Assembly (NCBI GenBank): GCA_029582155.1
Contig: CM055907.1
Coordinates: 27,279,432-27,343,431 of the forward strand
Direction: 5' to 3'
DNA length: 64,000 nt
Origin: Panopea generosa
Taxonomy: Eukaryota; Mollusca; Bivalvia; Adapedonta; Hiatellidae
Of this stretch, positions 11,081-21,052 are shown one piece after another (position 1 is the stretch's first letter; the number at the start of each line of letters is the position of its first letter). The notes below the pieces were generated by a model that was not told the DNA's origin, did not search any database, and saw nothing but the letters and a program-made list of their open reading frames with translations. The translations under genes and the position numbers were made by a program.

Positions 11081-14000
11081 TAAAGAGGCAACCTGAAATT
11101 GTCTAAATAATAAAATTCCAAAACTATATTGAAGTTTCTCTATAGACTTAAACAAATCTTTAATAACAACAAATCTTATTTTGTATTATAGTTAAACTAA
11201 CAATGAAAGTTTTGTCTTGAGTATACACACATCATTATTACTTTAATGTGTACATTTGGTTCTCTATAGCCAAGTAGTCCAAGGCGATGTTTCAAGATCA
11301 TTGACCACTAAGGTCATAGGTTTGAGTCGCTCTTGCTCCAAAAACTTAATGTGAGAAAGTTTGCCAGTTACTTGTGGAAGGACGGTGGTTCTACTCAGAT
11401 TCATTGAGGTCTTCCCCCACCAATAAAACTGGATATGCCACATATAACCTGAAATGTGTTAAACCCCATTCAAAAAAGTAAACCACATATGTATATTACA
11501 GATTCGCAGATGGGACAAATGCAAGAGGCTGTGTCAGAGATGACACTAGATTCAAAAGTAGGTACATACTAAAATACATGAACATGGACTGGAGTACACA
11601 TTGATTCATGTCAATTTAATTTTTTGTTGAGAAAAAAACCTGCATACATGTGTAAACAAAATGTACAGTCGATATTCTAGCATAGCAGGCATAATACTAA
11701 TACATGTAGAAGAAATATAAATGTCATTGTGTTCTTTGAAATAATAAACTTCTAGTACCATTTTTCAAGTCTTTGGTGTGACCTGGCTGGGGATTGAACC
11801 CACAACTTTCTACCTGCTATGGTAACAAAGCAACAAATATATTTGTAGGCATTCAATAGACTGTTACTCTGCTTGCTCAATCAAACCTCATACTACTGCA
11901 CTGCACAAGAAATTTCAGTGAGAGAACATGTCTTTAATTAATTTTTTTTAAATTTTACATCTGATACTGATAGAAATTTAGTTGAAAATTTACCCAACCC
12001 TAAAACTGAACTGGACTGGTCTCTCATGTTCATTTGTTCTGAAAGCATTCAACAAAATTAATGACATCTTAGCATTTAGAGGATAGTTTTGGGTTTGGCC
12101 GGCATGTTGTCCCTATAATGTGACTTGGTTGGGTATCATACCATCTCTCTGTGAGATGATACATGTACTTCAGTGAGGCAAAGCTTAGCATACTGTCTGA
12201 AGTAGACACTGTTGAATGAAAAATTGTTGAAAGTGACGCCAAACACCATACAACAACAACAATATTGTGAATATCTGGCAACTTGTAGTGTGGTTTCAGG
12301 ATCTACAGAATTATGTAGCTCATTAGTGTAGCAAGAAAATACTGCGAGGGGAGCTGCATATTATATTACATGAACAGCCTCAATAAATCCAAGCCTGGTA
12401 TTTCCTTACCTCTGTTGTGTTCTGTGCCTCCAAGGGCTCGAGTTATCAGATATACATACATGTAAATGTTTAAAAGAAAGTTTACTGATCACAAGGTTTT
12501 GGTCATATACATGTAAGAAAGATTTAGATGTTTTCGACAGTTGTGTCCCCTTCATTATCAGTTTTAAATGAGTTTTGGTGTAATGCTTTATAAACAAAAC
12601 AAATATTTTCTAATTTAAAAAAATTCTTTGTTAAACTATCACAAGGTCATGATTGATATTATTAATGAGCAATGTTCTATGTTTCTGATTGAAATAATGT
12701 ACCCTTGAACATAAGCATTATATTTTATGTTTTGTCTCAATATTTTCTGACAGCAAGTAGTCTCCCAATTGGGTCTGTTAAATAGCAATGTTGGGAAAGC
12801 CACATTTGAACACATTGACTGGTCAATTGCTTTAACTGAAAGTTTGAATGACATTAGAGTTAAGTATGCATTCAATTGCTATGCATTGTGGGACAGGCAT
12901 AGAATTCCCTGCTTTTTCATTGTTGGTTGATAGACCTGCATTGGTATTCACCAACCATTCTTAAGAATATTCTTGGGTTTCAACTCAAGAATAAATTTTG
13001 AAAAACACACTAAGAGACCATTTTCTGAGACCAAAGTTTGCAAGCATGTAGGGACACCTAATATATAGTCAAATAAACTCTCACAATTATTTTATCTGTC
13101 ATGGTAAACTAGATATCCAAGGTTGAAAGTTGGATTTTCAAGCTTAAGTCTAAGAATATTCTTAAGAATGGTTGGTGAATACGACCCCTGATTTGGGAGA
13201 TATCAGGTTCTGGGAGAGACTAGATAGCAAGTATTGTCTGGTTTTGCCACAATTCCATCAGAAAGGTACTTACCTTAAAGTACCTGTCACAAAATAAATT
13301 GATAAACTAGTAAAACAAATTTTCATGAAATTAATGAGGATTTTAATGGAGTTATATGTACCTCCTCTGGCTGTGCTTATTTGTTGGTTTTCCCCATTAT
13401 TTGGCACAGAGTGAGGGTTATGAATCAACTTGAATGATACATACATGTATATCTCTAATTTGTAAAGTATTATTTTTTGATAAGGATGGAAAGAAAGGTT
13501 CCACAGGTGATGCTATGGTAACGGCTGATGATGATGACGAGGATGATGAAGATGATGATGATGAGGCAGAAGATATGGAAGCATTTGAAGAGAGTGGATT
13601 GTTGGAGGAAAAAGACACGGTGAGATGACTCTCAAATGACAGAAAAACATTTTCTTTGACTATTTTTGCATCACTGATAAATAGAGAAGTTTAGTGAATC
13701 TTTTACGTGTACAGGTTATATCAGTCTACATGTAAACATAAGGAGAATTATATTTATTCGCTGTAAATAACCTATAAAAGGCAACCTGAGAAGTTCAATG
13801 AACATGTATATAGATATAAGATAATGTTCACGTATACTATTTAAAGGAAACATATCTGGAATTTTCAAATTTTAAATTGGCAAACAAACTTCCCCCCCCC
13901 CCCCCCCCCCCCAATATATCAACCCTATATATTAGTCACTGATCCCATTATTGACTTGACCTTTACTCCAAGGTTATAGTAAAATAGATTTCCAGCTTAG

Positions 14001-17000
14001 AATTGCAATGTATTTTGTGACATATCAAATGTGTCGCGTGATTTCATTTGATTGTAATTTTATCCATCATAATGGTTACATACATTTATTGTAGAATTTT
14101 TTTCATCTTAAAAAGAGTCCTACTGATAAGTTAATGGTTGTCAAAAAGTCATCTATTTTTAGCTCACCTGAGCTGAAGGCTCACAGGTGAGCTTTTGTGA
14201 TCACCTGGTGTCTGTCGTCTGTCGTCCGTCGTTAACTTTTAGCTTTTAACAACTTCTCCTCTGAAACCACTGGGCCAATTCTTATATAATTTCACAGAAA
14301 TATTCCTTTGGTGACTCTCTACCAAGTTTGGTCAAGCCATCTTGATTCGTCAAAAAACATGGCGGCCAGGGGGATGGGGTTTGTTTACAATATAAGCTAT
14401 AGTAAAAACTTAAAAAATCTTCTTGTCAGAGACTACTGGCTCAATTTTAAAATAATTTCACAGAAATGTTCCCTGGGTGACTCTTTACCAAGTTTGTTCA
14501 AGCCATCTTGATTCGTCAAAAAACATGGCAGCCAGGGGGTGGGGTTCGTTTTGTGTCAAATTACTCCCCCGGTTTTATAGGATAAATGTCTGTATATAGC
14601 AATTATTATAAGAAGAGGTAATAAACTCTTTAAATAAACTTTTTTATGCTATTATTATACAATATTATACCAGATATAAGTTTTAAAAGATAATTCATCG
14701 TAAAAAAAATGAATGATACAATTATAATCAATGATTGAAATATTATTCATATTATTCAAATATCATGAACCATTTTTATAATAGGTGTTAATTTGAATAT
14801 ATGGTTCAGACAGGGATGGTTTACTGCTTCATAAAACAGCAATACCACATTTCTAGCTAGTTTCATAACAGCAAGAAGTCTGCTTGAGATTTTCAGTGTC
14901 AAAGTGTACTTGAAATCTTGGAGGAAGAACTTAATTGTTTTGGGGGGGGGGGGGGGGGGGGAGAGTGCACTGTGACAAAGATTCTTTCAAGCGATATACT
15001 TTTGGAAGGCTTGTGTTTGAATCTCACAGGAATATTTATTGTGCAGGAACTGTGGACTGTTTCATGCGCAATAGTTTAGTCTAATGCTTTAGTTTGAAAC
15101 CGTTCTCAAACATAACAGGTTAGCTTTGTGCTGGAACTGGATTTTTATCTTAGTTCGAAGACTTAGCATCTATAGTTAAAACTTCAAAAACCTTCTTGTC
15201 AGAATCTACTAACCTGATTTTAATGTAATTTCACTGACATTTACCATGGGTAAACCTCTACCAAGTTTGAACTCTTCTACGCATCTGTTACATCTTCTAA
15301 ACAAATCAAAATTCTAACTACATGTACTTGCCAATCTCATCTTTCTGGAATTTTGAGCGTACATGTATAATATAATCTACTTATGTTGGGTAAGTCAAGG
15401 TCAGTCAGGTGAGCGATAAAGGGCCATCTTGGCCCTCTTGTTAGAATTGGGGTTTTGTTTCAATTTTATCATTCAGATTAAAATATCATTTTTTTATATA
15501 ATTTTGACAGATTGAAATACCAAATCATTCATATTTTATTTATTAATCATAATGAGATTCTTTGCATATATTTTAGATCTTACAGAGATTATTCCTGACA
15601 TACCTCCTTTAATACCTAAGTTACTTTAGTCCTTTAAGTGGAATAGTACAGCTGCTTCTCTGAAACTGTCTAACCAGTTAGGCAAATAAAGCCACTCTAC
15701 ATGGAGGTGTTCAGTTTGCTCAAATCAAACGTTAGTGTGCATGTACTTATGAAAATTGGCATCCAATGTTCATGTCAATTTTCCTCATTTTAACTATCTT
15801 TAAAAAGTTAATTTGCAGCCACACATGTTATAACTCATTGTTGTTCCAGGCAACCCTGGAAGCTCCCAAGTCTATGGAGAGGCAGGTATCGGAGACTGAG
15901 AGTGGGGTGTTGCAGACCCGGACGTACGATTTAAATATAACATATGATAAATATTACCAGACTCCAAGACTCTGGCTGTACGGATATGATGAGGTAAATG
16001 CTTAATATCAGTACATGTATTTATAAACATGGACATACATGTAACTATACAAAATAAAAATACATGTATCTACCGGTACTTGACATTAAAATCCCAGATT
16101 ATACAAATTGTTTTCATTGAATGGAGTTTAATATAATTATCAACACTTTGTAAGTTTACATACCATATTCCTCTGAAAAAATAATCTCTCACCTTTTTTT
16201 TATGGAAAATTAAATGACTCTGGAAGCAATTTTGGTTTTAAAGTTAAATAACCACTTGATTACTGGCAGTTTAATTTCTGGCATTTCTCAGATCAAAATA
16301 AAAGCCCCTACCCCACTATTTAGATATGCATTTATTTCGGGATATACAGTATGATGCAAACAGTTCTAGTGCAGGAATTGCTAAAATCATCTGTTGTTTC
16401 ACAATTTACTGTCTATCTACCTATATATATTAGAATAGACTATCGTAGGTTCGCTCCAGAAACTTTATGTGAGGAAGTTTACCAGTTTGCCAGTTACTTG
16501 CAGAAGGACGGTGGTTCTATCCAGATTCATTCTGAGGTCTTTTTCTACCAATAAACTGGATATGCCATACATAACTTGAAATGTGTTGGAAAAGGAGTTA
16601 AATCCCATTAAAAGAATGATAATAGAATGTTTTGTGAGCTTTTTATGAAAAAAATGTAAAAAAAGGAAAACTACAATGATGTTCATATCTTTATTTGTTT
16701 TTCAATTGAAGAACAGAAAACCACTGACAGTAGAACAAATGTATGAAGACTTTAGCCAGGATCATGCAAAGAAAACAGTAACTATGGAAACCCACCCGCA
16801 TCTCCCGGGACCACCAATGGCATCAGTGCATCCATGCAAGTGAGTGATCATGTGACATCTCTATGCAAATAAATTATTCAACATCCACAATAAGTCTTTA
16901 ACTGAGGATATTTTTTTGTCAATAATTAAAAATGTATATTTGTTTTGTTTTTTTGATTGACTGAATATTTAGCATCATTTTTATGCCATCGAGGGCTAAC

Positions 17001-18610
17001 AGACGATCAGTTAACCTAACCGCTGTTTCCTGGGATTCTGAAAAATTGACCAGTAATCGAGAACACCCCATCTCAGATATTGTTTAAGGAATGAATGTTA
17101 TTTGTTAAAAGTTCATTAGATATGAAATTACATGTAACAAGTACAAAGTAAGTGAACCTAATGTTCACGTAAACTTTCCTGGAGCCTGGTTACATGTAAG
17201 AACATATCTCAGGAACATTTAACAATTGATAATCATTTCTGATATTTATTGATGGCTTGATTAACACCCCCATATCATGTTTCATATTCATTCAGCACCG
17301 ACATACATGTAAAGGATGTGTTATATCTATAAGCTGAAGATGATAAACAGAATAAATAATTTTAATTATTTTGAGAAAAAAAATCATCAGATGAATGCAT
17401 GGACTATTAGAAGATGTATAATAAGTTTGATTGCAATGGCATTAGATGCGGCTGTAGTGCAGTGAATAAAGAATTGGCCACTCATGCCTGAGGTTGTGGG
17501 TTTGATTTCTAGCTTGATCCAATGCCTCTCAAAAACAACACTAATTCTACCCAGGAATGGGATTTAAGAGAGGTTCATATAAGCTCTGAGTTTTCTTCAC
17601 AATCAAGCTTATATAAATAAGTGTAAACTAAGCTAATGACATTTTCCATTCTAGCATGAACAATTATAAATGTTGAATATTCATCATTCTATTTTCCTCA
17701 AGTCCAATGTTACATTGTGAATTATTATTTGAAATTGTGAAGAATTTTGTTCATCATTATTTTATTTGCCAATGAACATTTTATTGTCATTTATCAATTT
17801 CAGGCATGCTGATGTAATGAAGAAGATTATAGAGATGGTTGCCGAAGGCGGTGGTGACCTGGGTGTACATATGTATCCTTACCAAACTTTGTACAGTGTG
17901 CAATGTTTTCAAATTGCAGAAACAAAAAAAAAGTTATAAATATTTTTGAGAGGATGAGGGAGAGTACTGGAAGAGGAGTGGGTTGGGGGCTTGAAATTGG
18001 TGCTGATGGGGGAGGGTACTGGAAGAGGAGTGGGTTGGGGGCTTGAAATGGGGTTGAAATTGGTGCTGTTTCCCTAAATAATAGGGAGGATAGAGAGGTT
18101 GGGAGCAATTAGTTTGGGTTCAAAATATGCTGACAGGTAAAAATCAACACAAAACATCTCCATACATGTAACTAATTTTCTTTGCTTTTCCCCCATTCTT
18201 CTAAACCATTAAGCAGGTCGATAGTGCAGTAAATAGAAAGTTAACTGCTCATGCCAGAGGTTGCAAATTCGACCTCCAACTTGATCCAATGCTTCTCAAA
18301 ACCAATACTTAGTACTGGTTCCACCCAGGAAGGGGACACGCGAGTGTTTCATATAAGTGCTGAGTTTCCATCGCAATAAATAAATAACTAATTACCCCTT
18401 TAACAATATACATGTACCAGGTAAAAAACATTTTTCACTCCTTTTGCCAAGTAAATGTAACACAGTTTTGTACCTATTGCTTTGTAGCTAGTTGCAGATT
18501 CATATATTTTACCTTAACTTCTGTGCAGGTATTTAATGATTTTCCTGAAGTTTGTTCAAGCTGTGATTCCTACAATAGAATATGACTATACTCGCCACTT
18601 CAATCTGTGA
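1988..18610 (+). CDS. ATG3: Autophagy-related protein 3 (ATG3), E2-like enzyme of LC3/Atg8 lipidation; ten coding exons, complete
   Basis: Coding exons are 1988-2059, 3754-3795, 5266-5386, 9352-9462, 11502-11557, 13485-13619, 15850-15993, 16712-16839, 17804-17872 and 18529-18610. They total 960 nt, encoding 319 aa plus TGA; human ATG3 is 314 aa. All junctions keep frame and use GT-AG. The N-terminal amphipathic helix is residues 1-24 ([20 protein letters not shown]). Then come [26 protein letters not shown] and [11 protein letters not shown], an acidic loop at about 149-161, and the E2 core [19 protein letters not shown]. The catalytic motif is SVHPCKHADVMKK with Cys269, and the C-terminus is [14 protein letters not shown]3 takes LC3/GABARAP from ATG7 and transfers it to phosphatidylethanolamine at the phagophore, helped by ATG12-ATG5-ATG16. 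An in-frame ATG at 1982 would add Met-Ala; 1988 is chosen because it matches the human N-terminus. Confidence 0.95.
3007..3290 (-). mobile_element. tRNA-derived SINE, family A (copy A1), in ATG3 intron 1
   Basis: Read on the minus strand it begins GCCGGGCCCGATTAGCTCAG, a tRNA-like A-box region. A B-box (GTTTGAATCCCC) follows, then a conserved body and a (GATT/AATC)n tail at 3007-3020. It is nearly full length and matches copies A3, A4 and A6. Confidence 0.85.
4390..5262 (+). repeat. 33-bp minisatellite in ATG3 intron 2, abutting exon 3
   Basis: About 26 head-to-tail copies of a 33-bp unit containing CTACAACTGGTTATTAACTA plus a variable ACATTC(C/G)AGTTTSTCT part. Because 33 is a multiple of 3, it gives a spurious 115-aa ORF with an 11-residue period. 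Several units carry TTCCAGTTTGT, the same string as the real exon 3 acceptor and exon start (TTCCAG/TTTGT), which lies directly at the array end. Confidence 0.93.
6161..7963 (+). mobile_element. Composite repeat element with about ten internal ~165-bp tandem units (ATG3 intron 3)
   Basis: The element starts TTTTTAGCTCATCAGG and ends near CTCTTGTT. Between lie about ten imperfect copies of a unit recognisable by CAACCACTCATTGGATGTGA, GAACACACAGAGACAAGAAC and GGCACAGTTATGGCCC. The small ORFs here are translations of the repeat. Its ends resemble those of the element at 14157-15442, so they may be one class. Bivalve elements built around ~160-bp core repeats have been described as 'pearl' or Helitron-like (known); assigning this copy to that class is inference. 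Confidence 0.7.
8040..9315 (+). repeat. 29-bp minisatellite in ATG3 intron 3, ending about 40 bp before exon 4
   Basis: Roughly 43 copies of a 29-bp unit with core TGTCAGGTGGCGGGTTAGCT followed by GTTCTGTTC. Two sub-types (GTTCYGTTCTG and GTTGTGTTATG) occur in blocks. A longer pattern containing TCACAGGGCAGG recurs near 8625, 8860 and 8995, showing segmental duplication within the array. It stops near 9310; the exon 4 acceptor is at 9350-9351. Confidence 0.93.
9566..9725 (+). mobile_element. SINE family B, diverged copy (B1)
   Basis: The copy has a B-box-like GTGGGTTCAATCCCCATCTT, then CAACACTCAGTACTGGTTTT, ACCCAGGAAG and GGTTCATATA, shared in order with copies B2-B4. The 5' head is degraded. 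It lies in ATG3 intron 4, just after exon 4. Confidence 0.6.
9770..10230 (+). pseudogene. Degenerate LINE ORF2 C-terminus (L1/Tx1-like)
   Basis: The reading [20 protein letters not shown] shows the C-x2-C...H end typical of LINE ORF2 proteins. After a stop and frame change at about 10020 it continues as [20 protein letters not shown] and [13 protein letters not shown], which resembles the tail after the zinc knuckle in L1/Tx1-type elements. The usual final Cys/His is lost (NVT in place of a Cys). It is non-functional, inside ATG3 intron 4. The family assignment is by recall of pattern. Confidence 0.6.
11027..11076 (+). repeat. AATAAA signal followed by a 38-nt poly(A) tract: 3' end of a retroposed copy
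   Basis: AATAAA at 11027-11032 is followed by AGTTGC and then an unbroken A run at 11039-11076. This is the layout of a reverse-transcribed polyadenylated RNA end. It lies about 800 bp after the L1-like remnant and could be the 3' end of the same insertion. The sequence between (10231-11026) shows no other recognisable feature. Confidence 0.6.
11270..11478 (+). mobile_element. tRNA-derived SINE, family C (copy C2), in ATG3 intron 4
   Basis: The degraded tRNA-like head (GCCAAGTAGTCCAAGGCGAT, B-box ATAGGTTTGAGTCGC) is followed by the family body: ACTTAATGTGAGAAAGTTTG, GGACGGTGGTTCTACTCAG and AAACTGGATATGCCACATAT. It ends only about 23 bp before ATG3 exon 5. Confidence 0.82.
12944..13182. mobile_element. 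MITE with perfect 31-bp terminal inverted repeats (copy 1), ATG3 intron 5
   Basis: The left end 12944-12974 (GTATTCACCAACCATTCTTA...) is the exact reverse complement of the right end 13152-13182. The TIRs contain an inner palindrome, AAGAATATTCTT. The 239-bp element has no coding capacity. Its interior matches the reverse complement of 27044-27265, which shows a dispersed family. The transposase superfamily is not assigned. Confidence 0.85.
13889..13912 (+). repeat. Homopolymer C run in ATG3 intron 6
   Basis: An uninterrupted run of about 23 C. A similar G run lies at about 14941-14960. Both are simple mononucleotide tracts prone to length error. Confidence 0.8.
14157..15442 (+). mobile_element. 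Composite repeat element with GGGCCA...TGGCCC 3' hairpin (ATG3 intron 6)
   Basis: It starts TTTTTAGCTCACCTGAGC with a palindromic AGCTCACC...GGTGAGCT head. It ends GGGCCATCTTGGCCC followed by CTCTTGTT, a hairpin close to the 3' terminus. Two internal repeats of about 190 bp lie near 14280-14540 (marker CCATCTTGATTCGTCAAAAA), with a third partial one near 15180-15270. Unrelated sequence including a G run interrupts it at about 14560-15160. A hairpin near the 3' end recalls Helitrons, but CTRR and AT insertion are not clear. Confidence 0.65.
16447..16615 (+). mobile_element. SINE family C, 5'-truncated copy (C3), ATG3 intron 7
   Basis: The body runs from TTCGCTCCAGAAACTTTATG through GGACGGTGGTTCTATCCAGA to ACTGGATATGCCATACATAA and AAATCCCATT. 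The tRNA head is missing. It ends about 95 bp before ATG3 exon 8. Confidence 0.75.
16955..17077 (-). mobile_element. SINE family A, truncated copy (A2), ATG3 intron 8
   Basis: It matches the 3' half of family A (GATTGACTGAATATTTAGCA, GCCATCGAGGGCTAACAG, CCGCTGTTTCCTGGGATT) and stops inside the body at CACCCCATCTC. The tRNA-like head is absent. Confidence 0.75.
17447..17625 (+). mobile_element. tRNA-derived SINE, family B (copy B2), ATG3 intron 8
   Basis: Head GCGGCTGTAGTGCAGTGAAT, B-box GGTTGTGGGTTTGATTTC, then AACAACACTAATTCTACCCA, GGTTCATATAAGCTCTGAG and TTCACAATCAAGCT, all in the same order as B4. No clear target-site duplication was found by eye. Confidence 0.75.
17873..18528 (+). other. 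ATG3: U12-type (minor spliceosome) intron 9 of ATG3
   Basis: The donor is /GTATCCTT (17873-17880), an exact match to the GT-AG U12 5' splice consensus. Upstream of the acceptor CTGTGCAG/ (18528) lies ACCTTAAC (18511-18518). This matches the U12 branch-site core CCTTAAC and puts the branch A about 11-12 nt from the splice site, the distance the minor spliceosome prefers. Splicing splits an ATG codon (AT/G, residue 293) and rejoins [10 protein letters not shown] in frame. A SINE-B copy and a G-rich stretch (about 17940-18060) lie inside. None of the other nine ATG3 donors shows this pattern. Confidence 0.88.
18210..18388 (+). mobile_element. tRNA-derived SINE, family B (copy B3), inside the U12-type intron
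   Basis: Head GCAGGTCGATAGTGCAGTAA, B-box-like GGTTGCAAATTCGACCTCC, then CAATACTTAGTACTGGTTCC, ACCCAGGAAGG and CGCAATAAATAAAT. It has drifted from B4 but is complete in layout. Confidence 0.72.
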
Positions 18611-19544
18611 TATCTTACCTGCATCTTTAGATCATTTAATTGATAATTAATTTCGTTTTTGCTTTAAAGTTCTTAATACATGTTCATGTGATTTTTATGA
18701 TAACTGTTCAAGTACATAAAGCAGAAGGGACAAATAAAATAGTGCTGAAATAATGATAAAAAAGAAGAGTGGCATGCATTTGAGATTGATAAACAAAGTA
18801 GTGCCGCAAACATAATGAGCGCTGTCCAGTGAACTATTTTTAAAGGAAAACAATGATAACTGACAAAATGTTTTAAAATCAAAGAGAAAAATATTTGATA
18901 ATAACGTAGTGCTGATCACAAAAATGTGCTGAAAGATGAATAAAACATTAGGCATACAAAAAAGTGCTGTCCAAAAAAAATGTGCTGAAAGATTGAGTGA
19001 AACAAGTTGGCAGGCAAGACTGCTGAACAACAGAATAATCTGAAATTGAGAGTAATATAGCTGGCTAAAAAAATACACTGATCAACAAAAAGAATAAAAT
19101 TTATTATAAACAAATCAGTACTGGTCAGCAAAATATTCTGAAATATAGAACTGAGTTAACCTACTACGCATACAGTTTTCAATCTTTTATATACGAAGAG
19201 ATGGCAAATAATCAATCAAATCATATTGATATCACTTACAGTATATTTGTCAATGTCAGACATTTAAATAGCTTTATATGAATCTTTTCTTTCAAAAAAT
19301 GCACCAGTCATATAATACTCATAAACTTTTGTGAGCAATAAGATGTTTAAAGTTGTTACTTCTGCAATACCAGTATTTCTTTAAAACCAGTGTACCTACA
19401 AAACTATAATTATGTGTAAAAAAAAAAAGGCTTACCAGTGCAGTCAAAAGAAGCAGAGGTTTTATGCATCATAACTTTATGTTGAACCATTGATGTGCTA
19501 ATCTTTGTTGTCACTCATTCAATCGTTGTATTTAGTCTTCAAGC
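18611..19544 (+). other. ATG3 3' flank: possible poly(A) signals and a degenerate A-rich repeat
   Basis: The sequence after the TGA must hold the ATG3 3' UTR. Candidate AATAAA signals lie at 18733-18738, about 18936 and about 19094; none can be chosen from sequence alone. From about 18725 to 19160 the motif GTGCTG recurs, often next to A runs and AAAGAT(G/T)GA (for example AAAAATGTGCTGAAAGATGA). It looks like an old tandem repeat with a period near 36-38 bp. The minus-strand ORFs here are products of that A-rich repeat. Confidence 0.5.
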
Positions 19545-20348
19545 CGTAGTATGCACATGGTCTTAATTATTTGTCGGAGTATGCTTGTGGTCTTAATTAT
19601 CTGTCAGAGTATACTTGTGGTCTTAATTATTTGTCATAGTATACTTGTGGTCTTAATTATCTGTCAGAGTATGCTTGTGGTCTTAATTATCTGTCAGATT
19701 ATGCTGGTGGTCTTAAGTATCTGTCAAAGTATGCTTGTGGTCTTAATTATCTGTCAGAGTATGCTTGTGGTCTTAATTATCTGTCAGAGTATGCTTGTGG
19801 TCTTAATTATCTGTCAGATTATGCTGGTGGTCTTAATTATCTGTCAGATTATGCTGGTGGTCTTAATTATCTGTCAGAGTATACTTGTGGTCTTTATTAT
19901 CTGTCAGATTATGCTGGTGGTCTTAATTATCTGTCAAAGTATGCTTGTGGTCTTAATTATCTGTCAGAGTATGCTTGTGGTCTTAATTATCTGTCAGAGT
20001 ATGCTTGTGGTCTTAATTATCTGTCAGATTATGCTGGTGGTCTTAATTATCTGTGAGATTATGCTGGTGGTCTTAATTATCTGTCAGATTATGCTGGTGG
20101 TCTTAATTATCTGTCAGAGTATGCTTGTGTTCTTAATTATCTGTCAGATTATGCTGGTGGTCTTAATTATCTGTCAGATTATGCTGGTGGTCTTAATTAT
20201 CTGTCAGAGTATACTTGTGGTCTTAATTATCTGTCAGATTATGCTGGTGGTCTTAATTATCTGTCAGATTATGCTGGTGGTCTTAATTATCTGTCAGAGT
20301 ATACTTGTGGTCTTAATTATCTGTCAGAGTATGCTTGTGGTCTTAATT
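19545..20348 (+). repeat. 30-bp minisatellite downstream of ATG3
   Basis: About 27 copies of a 30-bp unit starting TCTTAATTATCTGTCAGA, in two main forms, GTATGCTTGTGG and TTATGCTGGTGG, arranged in runs. The unit is divisible by 3 and lacks stops, so it produces a 315-aa ORF with a ten-residue period (LIICQSMLVV). I regard this as non-coding because the sequence drifts by single bases with no codon-aware pattern. Confidence 0.93.
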
Positions 20349-20831
20349 AAAATATGCGTCCAATGTGTTATTCCTTTGAATGTCTTGTATTGTGTGATCA
20401 CCTTGTCAGTCATCTTGTATTCTATAACATTCTGGGAATGCAGAGTTTGTTTCCGTTTTTATAGGTGGGAATGTAATGCATTTTTGTTATGTGTGTAAAA
20501 TACATTTAGTTTTACTCGCAGGGTTCAACATTATACATTTAACAAACATTGCATCTCTCAGTTGGAGTCAGTTAATTGTACGATATGTTGGAGGTTTGGA
20601 ATGATATGCACAATCAGTGTTTATGTTTATATATTTAGAATGAATATTTAATTGTTCTGTATAAATCTATATATCTGTATATGGGGAAAGTATTGCACGT
20701 TTAACTGTGGTGTAACGGAGATTGTTTTCATTATGCATAGGTTACAATCATTACTGACATAATTATAGTTGATACTGCGCCTTGCATAACAAGTTGAAGA
20801 ATCTCCTCTTTTGGTTAGATCAAACAATGTG

Positions 20832-21052
20832 ATTATCAAAAGGAAATGTGTACATGGTGCATGGGACAGATGACAGTAGGGCAGTTTTTTTTTTTTTCAT
20901 ATTCTCACATGATTTACGAACTGATTTACTTTATGTTTGATTAAGTAAGGTTGTTATCAAAAGGAAATGTGTACATGGTGCATGTGGCTGGCAACAGTAG
21001 AGCAGTTTGTTTTTTTCATATTCTCACATGATTTACAAAATGATTTACTGTC
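20832..21052 (+). repeat. Direct duplication of about 110 bp
   Basis: TATCAAAAGGAAATGTGTAC through TTTCATATTCTCACATGATT and GATTTAC occurs at about 20835-20935 and again at about 20956-21050. The copies differ by a few substitutions and in T-run length. Confidence 0.85.

Noticed and set aside
13418..13618. Minus-strand poly-Ser ORF
   Set aside because: It is the antisense of the acidic GAT repeat in ATG3 exon 6.
19551..20498. 315-aa ORF with a ten-residue period
   Set aside because: It is the translation of a 30-bp tandem array; no start context or homologue, and openness follows from the period being divisible by 3.
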